In this document: positions 17,397-25,854 of the stretch, one piece after another
Layout: every line of letters begins with the position of its first letter
Position numbering within the stretch: the stretch's first letter is position 1
Source: Clostridium senegalense JC122
GTDB taxonomy: Bacteria; Bacillota; Clostridia; Clostridiales; Clostridiaceae
Reading direction: 5' to 3'
NCBI RefSeq assembly: GCF_000285575.1
Contig: NZ_HE611051.1
Coordinates: 19,626 to 83,625, forward strand
Length of the DNA stretch: 64,000 nt
Notes under the pieces: generated by a model
The model's input: the letters and a program-made list of their open reading frames with translations, nothing else
Databases searched by the model: none
What the model was told of the DNA's origin: nothing
Made by a program: the position numbers and the translations under genes

Positions 17397-18092
17397 TTAA
17401 ATAATATTATTTTCTTTTGTATATTCTAAATTTGCCTTATTTATAACTGCTTTTCGAAAATTCTCAACACCTATTTTATCTATAAAAAATCCTAACTTTT
17501 CACCAAATTCAGCTTCTTCTTTATAATAATCTAATATGGCTTTAACTAATTCGAAAGCTTCATTCTCTGAAAGCTCTGATTTTATTATATTAGCTAATCT
17601 TTGATGATATCCTGAGGATCCACCTGCTGAAACTATAAGTTTCCCATTATAATCCGTTAACACCCCAATATCTTTTGAATACACACTACCACATGCATTT
17701 CTACATCCTGCTACTCCAATTTTAGTTCTATTAGGCATATCAGCGCCGTGGAATTCATTGCTAATTTTCATTCCTAACCCTATAGTATTATGCTTAGATC
17801 TTTTACAGAATCCTGCAGGACACATTTCTACATTTTTTACTGAATATTGATTTTTAACTGCTGGCTCCATTTCTAATTCGTTCCAAATGCTACTTAAGTC
17901 ATCTTCTTTCAAATTAGTAATCATAATTCTTTGACCTGATGTTATTTTTAAAACTCCATTATATTTTTCAGCAACAATAGCAATTTTCATTAAAGTTTTT
18001 GGAGTTAAAAATCCACCTGGTATATGAGGAGTAATAGCATATGTTCTTTTTCCATCTCTTATTTTTTGTAAATTACCATAATGACTACTCAT
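17397..18092 (-). CDS. Small nitrite/sulfite reductase-like siroheme/4Fe-4S protein
   Basis: 231 residues, much shorter than assimilatory sulfite or nitrite reductases (about 550-800). There is one ferredoxin-like half-domain (RTYAITPHIPGGFLTPKTL, ITSGQRIMI) followed by one siroheme-Fe-S domain with Cys in CPAGFC and GCRNACGS. The first pair is C-x4-C rather than the usual C-x5-C; the second is the usual C-x3-C. Similar stand-alone proteins are common in anaerobes and are poorly characterised. The promoter carries a Crp/Fnr-type palindrome, suggesting a nitrosative or redox stress role. ATG 18092 follows AAAGGAG. Confidence 0.78.
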   Translation of the reverse strand: MSSHYGNLQKIRDGKRTYAITPHIPGGFLTPKTLMKIAIVAEKYNGVLKITSGQRIMITNLKEDDLSSIWNELEMEPAVKNQYSVKNVEMCPAGFCKRSKHNTIGLGMKISNEFHGADMPNRTKIGVAGCRNACGSVYSKDIGVLTDYNGKLIVSAGGSSGYHQRLANIIKSELSENEAFELVKAILDYYKEEAEFGEKLGFFIDKIGVENFRKAVINKANLEYTKENNII

Positions 18093-18156
18093 AATCTTAC
18101 AGTACTCCTTTAGAATATATTTTTAACTTATTATTAGTTTTATTAAATTTACTTTT

Positions 18157-18202
18157 ATTATACCATTTTACTTAATTATTGTTTGTAACTTATGTTACAA
18201 AC
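18157..18202 (-). promoter_or_regulatory. Promoter with Crp/Fnr-type (HcpR-like) palindrome
   Basis: GTTTGTAAC-N4-GTTACAAAC (18181-18202) is a perfect 9-4-9 palindrome of the TGTAA-N6-TTACA architecture. On the minus strand a perfect TATAAT with TGG extension lies at 18162-18157, so the predicted start is near 18150 and the palindrome centre falls at about -41.5, the class II activator position of Crp/Fnr proteins. From memory, clostridial HcpR sites contain GTAAC-N4-GTTAC; that assignment needs checking. Confidence 0.65.
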
Positions 18203-18229
18203 CTTAAAGTTTATCCCATTATTTTATTT

Positions 18230-19096
18230 TTATAAATCTTTCAAATAAGGCATACCACCTTGTGCACCTAATTTAGTTACTGAGATTCCCGAACACTTAA
18301 CACCAAACTCTATAGCTTCTTTTAATGCAAGTTCATTAGCTATAGCACCTGCAAAAGTTCCTACAAAAGTATCTCCTGCTCCTGTTGTATCTATAACCTT
18401 AACCTTCTTTGCAGGTATATTTATTACTTCTTTTCCGTCAAAATACCAAACACCATTTTCACCATTAGTTATTATAAGTTTGTTTGGATATTTTTTTAAT
18501 TCTTTTTCCATAGCATTCTCTGTATCTAATACAACTTTATACTCATGCTCATTAGGTATTATGTAACTTACTTTGTCTACAATTTCTTTTGAAAGTTTAA
18601 TTGCTGGTGCTGGATTTAAAATTATTTTTTTATTATTTTTATATGCAAGATTTATAATAAATTCTACTGTATCTAAAGGTATTTCTAATTGAAGTACTAT
18701 AATATCACATTCTAATATTTTTTCTTTAATGGAATTTATATATTCTATATTACACTTACTATTAGCACCTGCAACTATAACTATTGAATTTTCTCCATCA
18801 CATAACATAATATTAGCTATTCCAGTTTTAATTTGTTCACAAATTTTAATATTCTTTACCTTTAAGTTATTCTTTTTCATAGATTCTAATAAAAATTCTC
18901 CATGAGTATCTTTTCCTATAGCTCCAAAAAAATTTACATCTCCACCTATTCGTGATGCAGCAACTGCTTGATTTAAACCCTTTCCTCCTTCACCTATAAA
19001 AAAACCCTCTCCTATTAACGTTTCTCCTGGTTTAGGTAATTTGTTAGTTTTAGTTACTAAATCTGCATTGGCACTTCCTATTACTGCTATTTTCAT
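18230..19096 (-). CDS. rbsK: Ribokinase (PfkB family)
   Basis: 288 residues. N-terminal IGSANADLV, first PfkB signature GEGGKGLNQAVAASRIG (about 35-51; usual ribokinase is GGKGANQA), INLVIVAGANS-type strand, and the second signature DTTGAGDTFVGTF with the catalytic Asp. It should phosphorylate ribose or a related sugar. No ribose transporter or LacI regulator is adjacent, so this is a solitary copy and the true sugar is uncertain. ATG 19096 follows AGGAGAG. Confidence 0.85.
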   Translation of the reverse strand: MKIAVIGSANADLVTKTNKLPKPGETLIGEGFFIGEGGKGLNQAVAASRIGGDVNFFGAIGKDTHGEFLLESMKKNNLKVKNIKICEQIKTGIANIMLCDGENSIVIVAGANSKCNIEYINSIKEKILECDIIVLQLEIPLDTVEFIINLAYKNNKKIILNPAPAIKLSKEIVDKVSYIIPNEHEYKVVLDTENAMEKELKKYPNKLIITNGENGVWYFDGKEVINIPAKKVKVIDTTGAGDTFVGTFAGAIANELALKEAIEFGVKCSGISVTKLGAQGGMPYLKDL

Positions 19097-19150
19097 TTTA
19101 TCTCTCCTTATTTTTTATCTTAATGTCATTTTTCACTTATATTATTTTAT

Positions 19151-19191
19151 AAAAAAGGATCAATAACAATATTTATGCAATCGATCCTTTT
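19151..19191 (-). terminator. Terminator of the M50 protease gene
   Basis: AAAAGGATC (19191-19183, minus) pairs with GATCCTTTT (19161-19153) and ends in T-residues, directly after the stop. Confidence 0.82.
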
Positions 19192-19193
19192 AT

Positions 19194-19841
19194 CTATAAA
19201 ATAGAGAACGCTAATTTACTTATTGCTTCCATAACTATTTCTGTAGGATAACCTACTATAAAACTAAATATAGATTTACCTCCAAATATAGGTATTATTA
19301 ATAATATAAAAATTATATTTTGATATCTATAAAATTGATTAGGAATCTTTAAAAATTGTTTAGGAAATAAATCCCTTATTATATGAAACCCATCAAATCC
19401 TGGTATAGGTATTAAATTTAAAAACATCCATAAACAATTATAATATGAAACTCTATATACTATAGTATTTAATATTAAGTGTAAATCTTCATTTTTTATA
19501 GGTAATTTAATTACCAATACTAAAAGCAACATAAAAATTATAGAACAAAGTAGGTTTGCCAAAGGTCCTGCTATTGATATTTTTAAATCATCCTTATAAT
19601 AATTCTTAAGTGCACTAGGATTTATTTGTATAGGTTTTGCCCATCCAAAACCAATAATTATCATCATAAGAAAACCTAAAAAATCTATATGTGAAAATGG
19701 ATTTAAAGTTAATCTCCCTTGATATTTAGGAGTTTCATCACCTAACATAACTGCTACTTTAGCGTGAGCATATTCATGAAATGTAATAGCTACTAATATT
19801 GCTGGAAGCATTAGTACAATTCTCAATAATTCATCCTTCAT
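19194..19841 (-). CDS. Site-2 protease family (M50) membrane metalloprotease
   Basis: 215 residues with about five to six membrane segments. The zinc motif HEYAH (FHEYAHAKVAV) is in the first helix and the second metal motif NLIPIPGFDGFHI is towards the C-terminus. This is the short YwhC-like class of M50 proteases, without a PDZ domain; substrates are not known. The start ATG 19841 has AAGGGG 8 nt upstream; a longer frame from TTG 19862 is less likely. Confidence 0.88.
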   Translation of the reverse strand: MKDELLRIVLMLPAILVAITFHEYAHAKVAVMLGDETPKYQGRLTLNPFSHIDFLGFLMMIIIGFGWAKPIQINPSALKNYYKDDLKISIAGPLANLLCSIIFMLLLVLVIKLPIKNEDLHLILNTIVYRVSYYNCLWMFLNLIPIPGFDGFHIIRDLFPKQFLKIPNQFYRYQNIIFILLIIPIFGGKSIFSFIVGYPTEIVMEAISKLAFSIL

Positions 19842-20026
19842 ATTTTCATCCCCTTCCTTCAAGCTTTATTGAACATTTAGCTAATTATTCTTATGTTATC
19901 ATATTATAATTAATCATTTCAATAATCACCTAAAAAAAATTAGCCACCTATTTATGTAGGTATATCATTTTTAAAAATTCTATAATTCAAAGTACTTTTC
20001 ACTATGTTCTTACAATTGAATTTAAA

Positions 20027-20060
20027 AATAAGAGTAAGATTTAACCATCTTACTCTTATT
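20027..20060 (-). terminator. Terminator of the glycosidase/TolB-like operon
   Basis: 14-bp perfect stem AATAAGAGTAAGAT (20060-20047, minus) with ATCTTACTCTTATT, loop of 6 nt. Confidence 0.8.
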
Positions 20061-20087
20061 GTAAATAAACTAATATTAAATATATTA

Positions 20088-21193
20088 TTATTTTTTATAT
20101 TTTATTACATAAATATTTTGTCCATTTTTAACCATTATCCCATCGTTTCTAAATGATAAAAACTCACCATTATATGTTGTAACACTTTTATCTATTTCAT
20201 TTGTCACAGTTTTTCTTGTTTTATCATGAACATAAATTTTTCCTTCACTATTTATAAATATATTTTCACTTTTTGATGGGCTGGTCATTTTTATTTGTGT
20301 AAAGTCATTTTCATAATCATTAACAAATTCATTTTTTTCATCTTCTAACTTCTCTACATCCATCTCTTCAGATAAATTTTGTTTACTTTCTATTGTTTTA
20401 TAATATATACTTTCAACTAAATCATTCTTCAAACTACCAACATATATATTTTTTTCATTATCGGTACCTAGAAGTGTTAATTTATCCACACCGTCTATAT
20501 TTATTTCTTTATTATCTTGAGATGAATATATTTTGTTATATACTTCACCTTCATAATATAAAATATCTTCTGTTCTTAATAATGACATGTTGCTTATATA
20601 TTTAGGCACAGTCTCAATCTTTGAGCCTTCTCCCATTCTATCAATTCTATAAATACTACTAACATTATCACTATCCACAGTTTTTATGTATGTAAGTCCT
20701 GTAAGTGTCGATAATTCTATATCGCTAACTTGTATATTTTCATCATAAACCTTAAAATCTTTAATTAATATTTTCTCATCCTTTTTTACATCATAAGAGG
20801 ATACCATTAGTTTTATTCCATTATATCCAGAGTTTTTTTCTACAATTAGCATTCTATCTCTATCCGGTAACCATTTATAATAACTAATTTCTGAATTATC
20901 TTCTAACTGTACTTTTTTTATTTTTTCTGACTTTATTTCCTGTACATATAAATGATTTTTTTCTATATAAGATAGATATTTACAGTTATGAGAAAATTGG
21001 ATTTTACTTGCATTATCAGATATTTTCACATCAACATCTTCATATTCTTTTTCATCTGCATCAAAATCTTCTATTTTTTTATAGTTACATTACTAGCAGA
21101 GCTTAAAAACTTACTATCTACATAATAAAAGCCCAAAAATTGAACAAATAAAGAAATGACTATCCAAAGTGTTAATTTTTTTATCGCTTTCAT
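20088..21193 (-). pseudogene. Membrane-anchored TolB-like beta-propeller protein, frameshifted near N-terminus
   Basis: From ATG 21193 (AAGGAG 7 nt upstream) the frame encodes an N-terminal anchor (MKAIKKLTLWIVISLFVQFL) and stops at an A7 run, 21074-21080. The next frame continues (KIEDFDADEKEYED) into a 313-residue domain of TolB/WD40-like strands (FSHNCKYLSYIEKN, YYKWLPDRDRMLIVEK). One more A would fuse the two parts to about 368 residues. The site is also an A-AAA-AAA slippery heptamer compatible with -1 slippage, so function may be kept. It follows the glycosidase gene by 15 nt. The role is unknown. Confidence 0.72.
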
Positions 21194-21208
21194 ATACTTC
21201 TCCTTGTC

Positions 21209-22273
21209 CTATCTTTCTACATATATAACGGATGGAACAGATCTTTCTCCTAACGAATCTGATGGACTGTTTATAATTTCATCATTGTAAAACATTGTTG
21301 ATGATGATCCACCATCTAAATTACTTGCATTCCATGCCCCATATTCATATAGTATGTCTTGTACATCTTTTAGCGTGGCTCCTAAACTATTAGCCTGCCT
21401 TCCATCTATTACTAACAATAATATTGTTCCATCTCTTTTCTGAGCAATAGCAGTTCTAGGGGCAATTCCCCATCCTCCATCACCAGAGTTTATTGCCTTT
21501 TGTCCATCTACAATTAATGCTGGTCCAAAACTTACAGCCTCTGTTACATTTTTTTGTAAAAGCTCATTAAAACTATATTTTCCAACAAGTAATACACCTT
21601 CTTGAGTTATAGCTACAACTTCTCTTTGTAAGTTATTATCTTCTATATCATTAAAATGTGTCTTTCCACCACTCATAATTATACCTGTAGGAATTCCTCC
21701 AGTGCCTGTCCAAAGTGACCCTGTAGCTTCATCTGTAAAGCCACCACCATTGACAGCTGCAATAGCATTATTATTCATTGCTATTTCACTTGTTAATTGT
21801 CCTTCTGTAGTTCCTTCTGTGCTAAGTTTTGAGCTAAATCCTACTTTAACTCTAGTTGGGTCCTTTATTGTTAGTAAATATCCCTTATACTTACTTGTTT
21901 GAACCTCTTCTAATAATATAGTCTGGTCATTTTTATTTTCTACTTTGACACTACTATCATTTTTATTTTGAGCTAAAGTTGTAATTGCCTGGTCCTTCAA
22001 AATTTCATTTATTTTTTCTTCACTTAAAAACTTGGTGGCAATCCATTGGTGACTTAATGTAGTCATTGCTGTGGTAACTAATGTGTTTCTAACATTTTCA
22101 AATGGCCCATAATACGCTATGTAAGGTGCTGTTGAACATGTAAATATTAATTGAAAAACTAAAAATCCAATTACTCGCTTAAATTTTTTCTTCTTTTTTA
22201 TAACTTTTCTAGACTTTTTAGACTTGTTGTTGTTTTTGTTCTTGTTTTTGTTCTTGTTTTTGTTTTTTTCCAT
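21209..22273 (-). CDS. Membrane-anchored phosphodiester glycosidase (NAGPA/DUF2233 family)
   Basis: 354 residues. A strikingly Lys/Asn-repetitive cytoplasmic head (repeated KN units, residues 2-17, then KKKKKFKR) precedes one membrane segment (IGFLVFQLIFTCSTAPYIAYY) and an extracellular NAGPA-type domain: AAVNGGGFTDE, PTGIIMSGGK, SFGPALIVDG, RTAIAQKRDGTILLLVIDGR and NLDGGSSSTMFY. Such enzymes cleave sugar-phosphodiester or related bonds in cell-wall polymers or exopolysaccharide; the substrate is not known. It lies 15 nt upstream of the TolB-like gene, so the two probably act together at the envelope. Confidence 0.85.
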   Translation of the reverse strand: MEKNKNKNKNKNKNNNKSKKSRKVIKKKKKFKRVIGFLVFQLIFTCSTAPYIAYYGPFENVRNTLVTTAMTTLSHQWIATKFLSEEKINEILKDQAITTLAQNKNDSSVKVENKNDQTILLEEVQTSKYKGYLLTIKDPTRVKVGFSSKLSTEGTTEGQLTSEIAMNNNAIAAVNGGGFTDEATGSLWTGTGGIPTGIIMSGGKTHFNDIEDNNLQREVVAITQEGVLLVGKYSFNELLQKNVTEAVSFGPALIVDGQKAINSGDGGWGIAPRTAIAQKRDGTILLLVIDGRQANSLGATLKDVQDILYEYGAWNASNLDGGSSSTMFYNDEIINSPSDSLGERSVPSVIYVER

Positions 22274-22367
22274 TATAATCTTCCTTTTAAAATATTATAT
22301 AGTCAATGTTTAATAATATTGTAAAACACTAATATAATATCGTAGAAATAAAAAAAATCAATTAAAA

Positions 22368-22401
22368 TTCGATTACAAAATTTAAAAATCTTGTAATCGA
22401 A
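22368..22401 (-). terminator. Terminator of phoH
   Basis: TTCGATTACAA (22401-22391, minus) pairs with TTGTAATCGAA (22378-22368), then a T-rich tail; it lies 9 nt after the phoH stop. Confidence 0.85.
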
Positions 22402-22410
22402 CTTTTTATA

Positions 22411-23784
22411 CTATAACTTTTTAGCAGCTTCAAATGCTAATGGAGATCTCTCACATTCATCAAATTTTAAAGTTATTTGATAGCAAAGTTCACTACCTTT
22501 CATTCTTTCTGATGCATAACATAACCCATTTGATCTAGAGTTCATAAAAGGATGATCTATCTGGTCTGGATCCCCTACTAAAATCAATTTACTACCACTA
22601 CCAATTCTTGTTGTTATAGCTTTAATCTGCTTAGGTGATAAATTTTGAGCCTCATCTATAATAACCCAATTTTTCACTATAGATCTACCTCTAAGATAAG
22701 CTACTGCTTCTGTTACTATTATTCTACGATCAAATATTTCTCTTACTTTATCTTGAAGTTCTTTTTCATTTTTATATCTTTCAACTTCATCAGAATCAAC
22801 TAATATTTCTAAGTTATCTAATATAGGTCTCATGAATGGAGCTATTTTTTCTTCTTCTGTTCCAGGTAAAAAACCTATTTCCTCATCCATTGTTACATTA
22901 GGTCTGCACACTAATATTCTTCTATACTCACCTTTATTTTCCTCAAAAATTTTTTGTAAACCTACAGCTAAAGAAAATAATGTTTTTGCAGTTCCAGCTG
23001 GACCCTTTATTATTACTAATGGTGCTTTGGAACTATCTGTACATAATGCTTCTATCATAAATTTTTGTCCTATATTTCTTGGACTTAACCCCATTGGCTT
23101 TACATCTTTATAATAAAGTGGAACTATATTTTTTCCATCAAATCGTCCTAATGCAGTTTGCCTTGAATTTTCCATTGCATGCATTAATATAAATTGATTA
23201 ATATATAACTCTGGCTTATAATAATCTTCTTTTTCTTCATCATATGCTAGGAAATCATCTTTAGGCATAACTCTATTTTTATAAAATTCTTCTATTTTAC
23301 TTGATGGTATATAAAGTTCAATTCTTCCTGTATATTGTTTGTCTTCTGATACCTCTGTATCATAAAAATCTTCACTTTTTATATTTACTGTATCTGCTTT
23401 TATTCTTTCAAATATGTCTTTAGTTATTAATATAACTTCTTCTCCGCTTTCTTTTAACCCTTTGCATACTTGTATTATTCTATTATCTGCTTTTGATTTG
23501 TTCCATGAAGGTGGTATTTCTGTTTCATGATGGTTCATCTCCACTCTTATTTTTCCACCATTAGGCAATTCAACCCCTTCTATTAAAGAACCTTTTTTTC
23601 TTAAGGCGTCTATCATTCTTCCTGCATGTCTTGCATTTTCGCCTAAATCACTTTTATCCTTTTTAAAGTTGTCTAATTCCTCAAGAACTACCTCCGGTAT
23701 TACTACATTACTTTTTCCAAAAGACAATATAGCTGAAGATGAATATAATATAACATTAGTATCTAATACATAGGTCTTTTTCAC
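22411..23784 (-). CDS. PIN-PhoH (PhoH2-type) RNA helicase/ribonuclease
   Basis: 457 residues. An N-terminal PIN nuclease domain (YVLDTNVILYSS, ELDNFKK, ADNRIIQVC, LITKDIFERIKAD) spans about residues 1-140. The PhoH ATPase has Walker A IKGPAGTAKTLFS, GFLPGTEEEKI, Walker B VIIDEAQNLSPKQ and SGSKLILVGDPDQID. The family couples RNA unwinding to RNase activity. I choose GTG 23784, 8 nt after GAGGAGGGG; the longer frame begins inside the ribosome site. The leader has a perfect palindrome touching this ribosome site. Confidence 0.9.
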   Translation of the reverse strand: MKKTYVLDTNVILYSSSAILSFGKSNVVIPEVVLEELDNFKKDKSDLGENARHAGRMIDALRKKGSLIEGVELPNGGKIRVEMNHHETEIPPSWNKSKADNRIIQVCKGLKESGEEVILITKDIFERIKADTVNIKSEDFYDTEVSEDKQYTGRIELYIPSSKIEEFYKNRVMPKDDFLAYDEEKEDYYKPELYINQFILMHAMENSRQTALGRFDGKNIVPLYYKDVKPMGLSPRNIGQKFMIEALCTDSSKAPLVIIKGPAGTAKTLFSLAVGLQKIFEENKGEYRRILVCRPNVTMDEEIGFLPGTEEEKIAPFMRPILDNLEILVDSDEVERYKNEKELQDKVREIFDRRIIVTEAVAYLRGRSIVKNWVIIDEAQNLSPKQIKAITTRIGSGSKLILVGDPDQIDHPFMNSRSNGLCYASERMKGSELCYQITLKFDECERSPLAFEAAKKL

Positions 23785-23798
23785 AGTATATGCCCCTC

Positions 23799-23825
23799 CT
23801 CTCATATATTATTAATATATGAGAG
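23799..23825. promoter_or_regulatory. Perfect 12-3-12 palindrome abutting the phoH ribosome site
   Basis: CTCTCATATATT (23799-23810) and AATATATGAGAG (23814-23825). In the minus-strand mRNA the 3' arm (AATATATGAGAG) runs straight into GAGGAGGGG, so folding would place the Shine-Dalgarno at the hairpin foot. It could be an RNA hairpin controlling translation or a protein operator. Confidence 0.6.
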
Positions 23826-24225
23826 TTTTGTAATAAATGAATATATTATAAGCTAATTTTAAAAATTTTATTTTTAAATTACAGTAATATTATTAGTTTT
23901 TCAATTTTGTAACTTTTCTAATTATTATTTAGTTTACAAAAAGTATTTTTTATATTACATATATATGATATTATTATATTTGTTGTTTTTTACAATTTTA
24001 AAAGCATAATATATTAAACTTATTCAAATAATACTTACTATACATATAAATACAAGCTTTATTTTTTATTTTTATCATTGTATTCTTTAAAAATATTTAT
24101 AATTAGTAAATTAATAAAATTTACATTATTTTCTTTTAATTTTGAAATATTTTTATTCAATACTTATTGATAATTAATAATTTTTATTATATAATAGTAT
24201 TAATCACAAAACGAGGTTGATAGTT
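23826..24225. other. AT-rich divergent interval between phoH and perR, with perR promoter
   Basis: No gene. The only clear signal is a perR promoter: -35 TTGATA (24167-24172), 17-nt spacer, -10 TATAAT (24190-24195). No consensus PerR box (TTATAATNATTATAA) is seen, though the spacer is AT-symmetric. Confidence 0.6.
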
Positions 24226-24669
24226 ATGATAAATTTTACTCAAATCTTCAAAGAAAAGAAATTAAAACTTACACCTCAACGTATAGCTGTTTATAAATAT
24301 TTATGTTCTACTACAGAGCATCCTTCTGCAGAAACTATTTATAAAGCTCTGCAAGAAGATTATCCTACTATGAGTCTTGCAACTGTTTATAAAGCATTAA
24401 AAGTTTTAGTGTCTGTAAATCTTGTTCAAGAGTTAAATGTAGGAGAAGGAAACTTCAGATATGATGCATCTATTTGTCCACATCCTCATATACAGTGCAT
24501 TAAATGCTCTAGAGTTGATGATGTCAATGGAATATCTTTTGTACACTTAAATGATGATATAAAAGATTATACAGATTATGAAGTTCTTTTAAACCAAGTT
24601 TACTTTTACGGTTTATGTAGTAAATGTAAAAATTCAGCACAGTTAGAGGAAAAAAATGAAACAAAATAA
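24226..24669 (+). CDS. perR: Fur-family peroxide-type regulator (PerR-like)
   Basis: 147 residues. Winged helix with LTPQRIAVYKYL and SLATVYKALKVLV. The regulatory metal site follows the PerR pattern: His in TEHPSAE, Asp in FRYDAS, His-x-His in PHPHIQC and a following Asp in RVDDV. Structural zinc Cys are CIKC and CSKC. PerR senses peroxide by metal-catalysed oxidation of its His ligands. The start ATG 24226 has GAGG 9 nt upstream; an in-frame TTG at 24217 abuts that site. Its own promoter and terminator flank it. Zur or Fur identity is less likely. Confidence 0.82.
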   Translation: MINFTQIFKEKKLKLTPQRIAVYKYLCSTTEHPSAETIYKALQEDYPTMSLATVYKALKVLVSVNLVQELNVGEGNFRYDASICPHPHIQCIKCSRVDDVNGISFVHLNDDIKDYTDYEVLLNQVYFYGLCSKCKNSAQLEEKNETK

Positions 24670-24699
24670 ACTGATAGCTTAAAGCTATCAGTTTTTTTT
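24668..24699 (+). terminator. Terminator of perR
   Basis: CTGATAGCT (24671-24679) / AGCTATCAG (24683-24691) followed by eight T. Confidence 0.92.
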
Positions 24700-24773
24700 G
24701 CATATATTTTTTTAAAACTCATATAATTCATAAATAGGACTGTAAAATCTATTTTTATTTAGGAGGACATTTT

Positions 24774-25715
24774 ATGAGATTAAAAAGGCTCTTTAAAAAT
24801 AAGATTCTATGCTTATGTGTTATATGTATAGGATTGTTTTCTATATTTTCTATATACTTACTAACCTTAAACAATAATGATACTACATTACCCACATTTT
24901 CTCCTACTATAAACAATTCAGTTATTAATGAAGACTTAGATGGTAATGGTAGTAAAGATGCATTATACATCAAAACTGATGATAAAAATTATTTAATTCA
25001 AATTAATTTAAATGGAGAAAATAGTCTAAGCCTAAACCCTTCAAAAGAATTTTCTACTTTAGGCGAGCATAAAACTTATTGGCCTATGCGAATTACTATA
25101 GCAGATGTTTCTAGAAACAACACTAAAGAATTATTCACTCAGTGTTCAATTGGAGAAAATCCACTTCAAAGCATTTTCATATTTAAAGATGGTTCTTATG
25201 AAAATGTCTTTTCAAAGGAAAATAACATTTTAGGTCTTATAGATAATTCAAATAATAAAACTCCTAAAATTATAAGTGGTAAGTTTAGTAGTGGGTATAT
25301 GGATTTGCATAGTTATATTGTATCAAACAATTCTTTAAAAGAATTTCCCTATTTATATAAAAAAAATTATATAGGTGATATCATTGTATGCGATTTTATA
25401 AACTTGATTCAAAGTTTTCCTTATGATTCTTTACAAATTCCTAACTACTTTAGCCCTACATTAGATGATAGTTCTATAACCAATATTTATACTGTTGCCA
25501 ATAACAATTTAAACTATATCTTTCAAGATTGCTTTTTTAAAGATATAACTTATGATGAAAAGGGACTACCAAAAGATGTTAGTTGGACTTTAAATTTTAA
25601 GGGAATTGATTCAAATAGCCCTAAAAAAATTAGAAATTTTACATTTGATATTATAGTAACAAGATTAAACGATTCTTTTGATTACAAAATTACTTCTTTA
25701 GACTTAAGTTACTAA
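24774..25715 (+). CDS. Membrane-anchored hypothetical protein with EF-hand/VCBS-like motif
   Basis: 313 residues. An N-terminal membrane anchor (ILCLCVICIGLFSIFSIYLL, about 11-30) is followed by an extracellular domain. A calcium-type loop DLDGNGSKDALYI occurs at about residues 55-67, as in VCBS/FG-GAP repeats, then ITIADVSRNNTKELF of the same kind. I do not recognise a named family. ATG 24774 follows AGGAGG. It stands alone between perR and the convergent repeat-rich gene. Function unknown; surface location is the main inference. Confidence 0.75.
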   Translation: MRLKRLFKNKILCLCVICIGLFSIFSIYLLTLNNNDTTLPTFSPTINNSVINEDLDGNGSKDALYIKTDDKNYLIQINLNGENSLSLNPSKEFSTLGEHKTYWPMRITIADVSRNNTKELFTQCSIGENPLQSIFIFKDGSYENVFSKENNILGLIDNSNNKTPKIISGKFSSGYMDLHSYIVSNNSLKEFPYLYKKNYIGDIIVCDFINLIQSFPYDSLQIPNYFSPTLDDSSITNIYTVANNNLNYIFQDCFFKDITYDEKGLPKDVSWTLNFKGIDSNSPKKIRNFTFDIIVTRLNDSFDYKITSLDLSY

Positions 25716-25723
25716 TTTTACAC

Positions 25724-25752
25724 AAAAAAATTGGGACCATTCAAGGTCCCAA
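25724..25752 (-). terminator. Terminator of the repeat-rich protein gene (possibly bidirectional)
   Basis: TTGGGACC (25752-25745, minus) pairs with GGTCCCAA (25738-25731) and is followed by seven T on the minus strand. It ends the leftward transcript about 100 nt after its stop codon. Confidence 0.82.
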
Positions 25753-25835
25753 GGGGGATGGGGGGTAACTAAAGATATAATATCTTTAGTTAATGGAGAT
25801 TTTAACTCCTATTACATTATATATATTACCCATCC
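25748..25835. other. Structured 3' untranslated region
   Basis: Between the convergent stops. Plus-strand GGATGGG (25756-25762) can pair with CCCATCC (25829-25835), enclosing TAACTAAAGATA/TATCTTTAGTTA (25766-25792) and GGAG/CTCC (25795-25809). The result is a three-way junction; the same pairs exist on the minus strand. G-runs of 5 and 6 stand out in this AT-rich genome. Confidence 0.5.
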
Positions 25836-25854
25836 TTATAATTTTTATTCACTT

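Noticed and set aside
25753-25765. G-quadruplex
   Set aside because: Only two G-runs are close together; four are needed for an intramolecular quadruplex.
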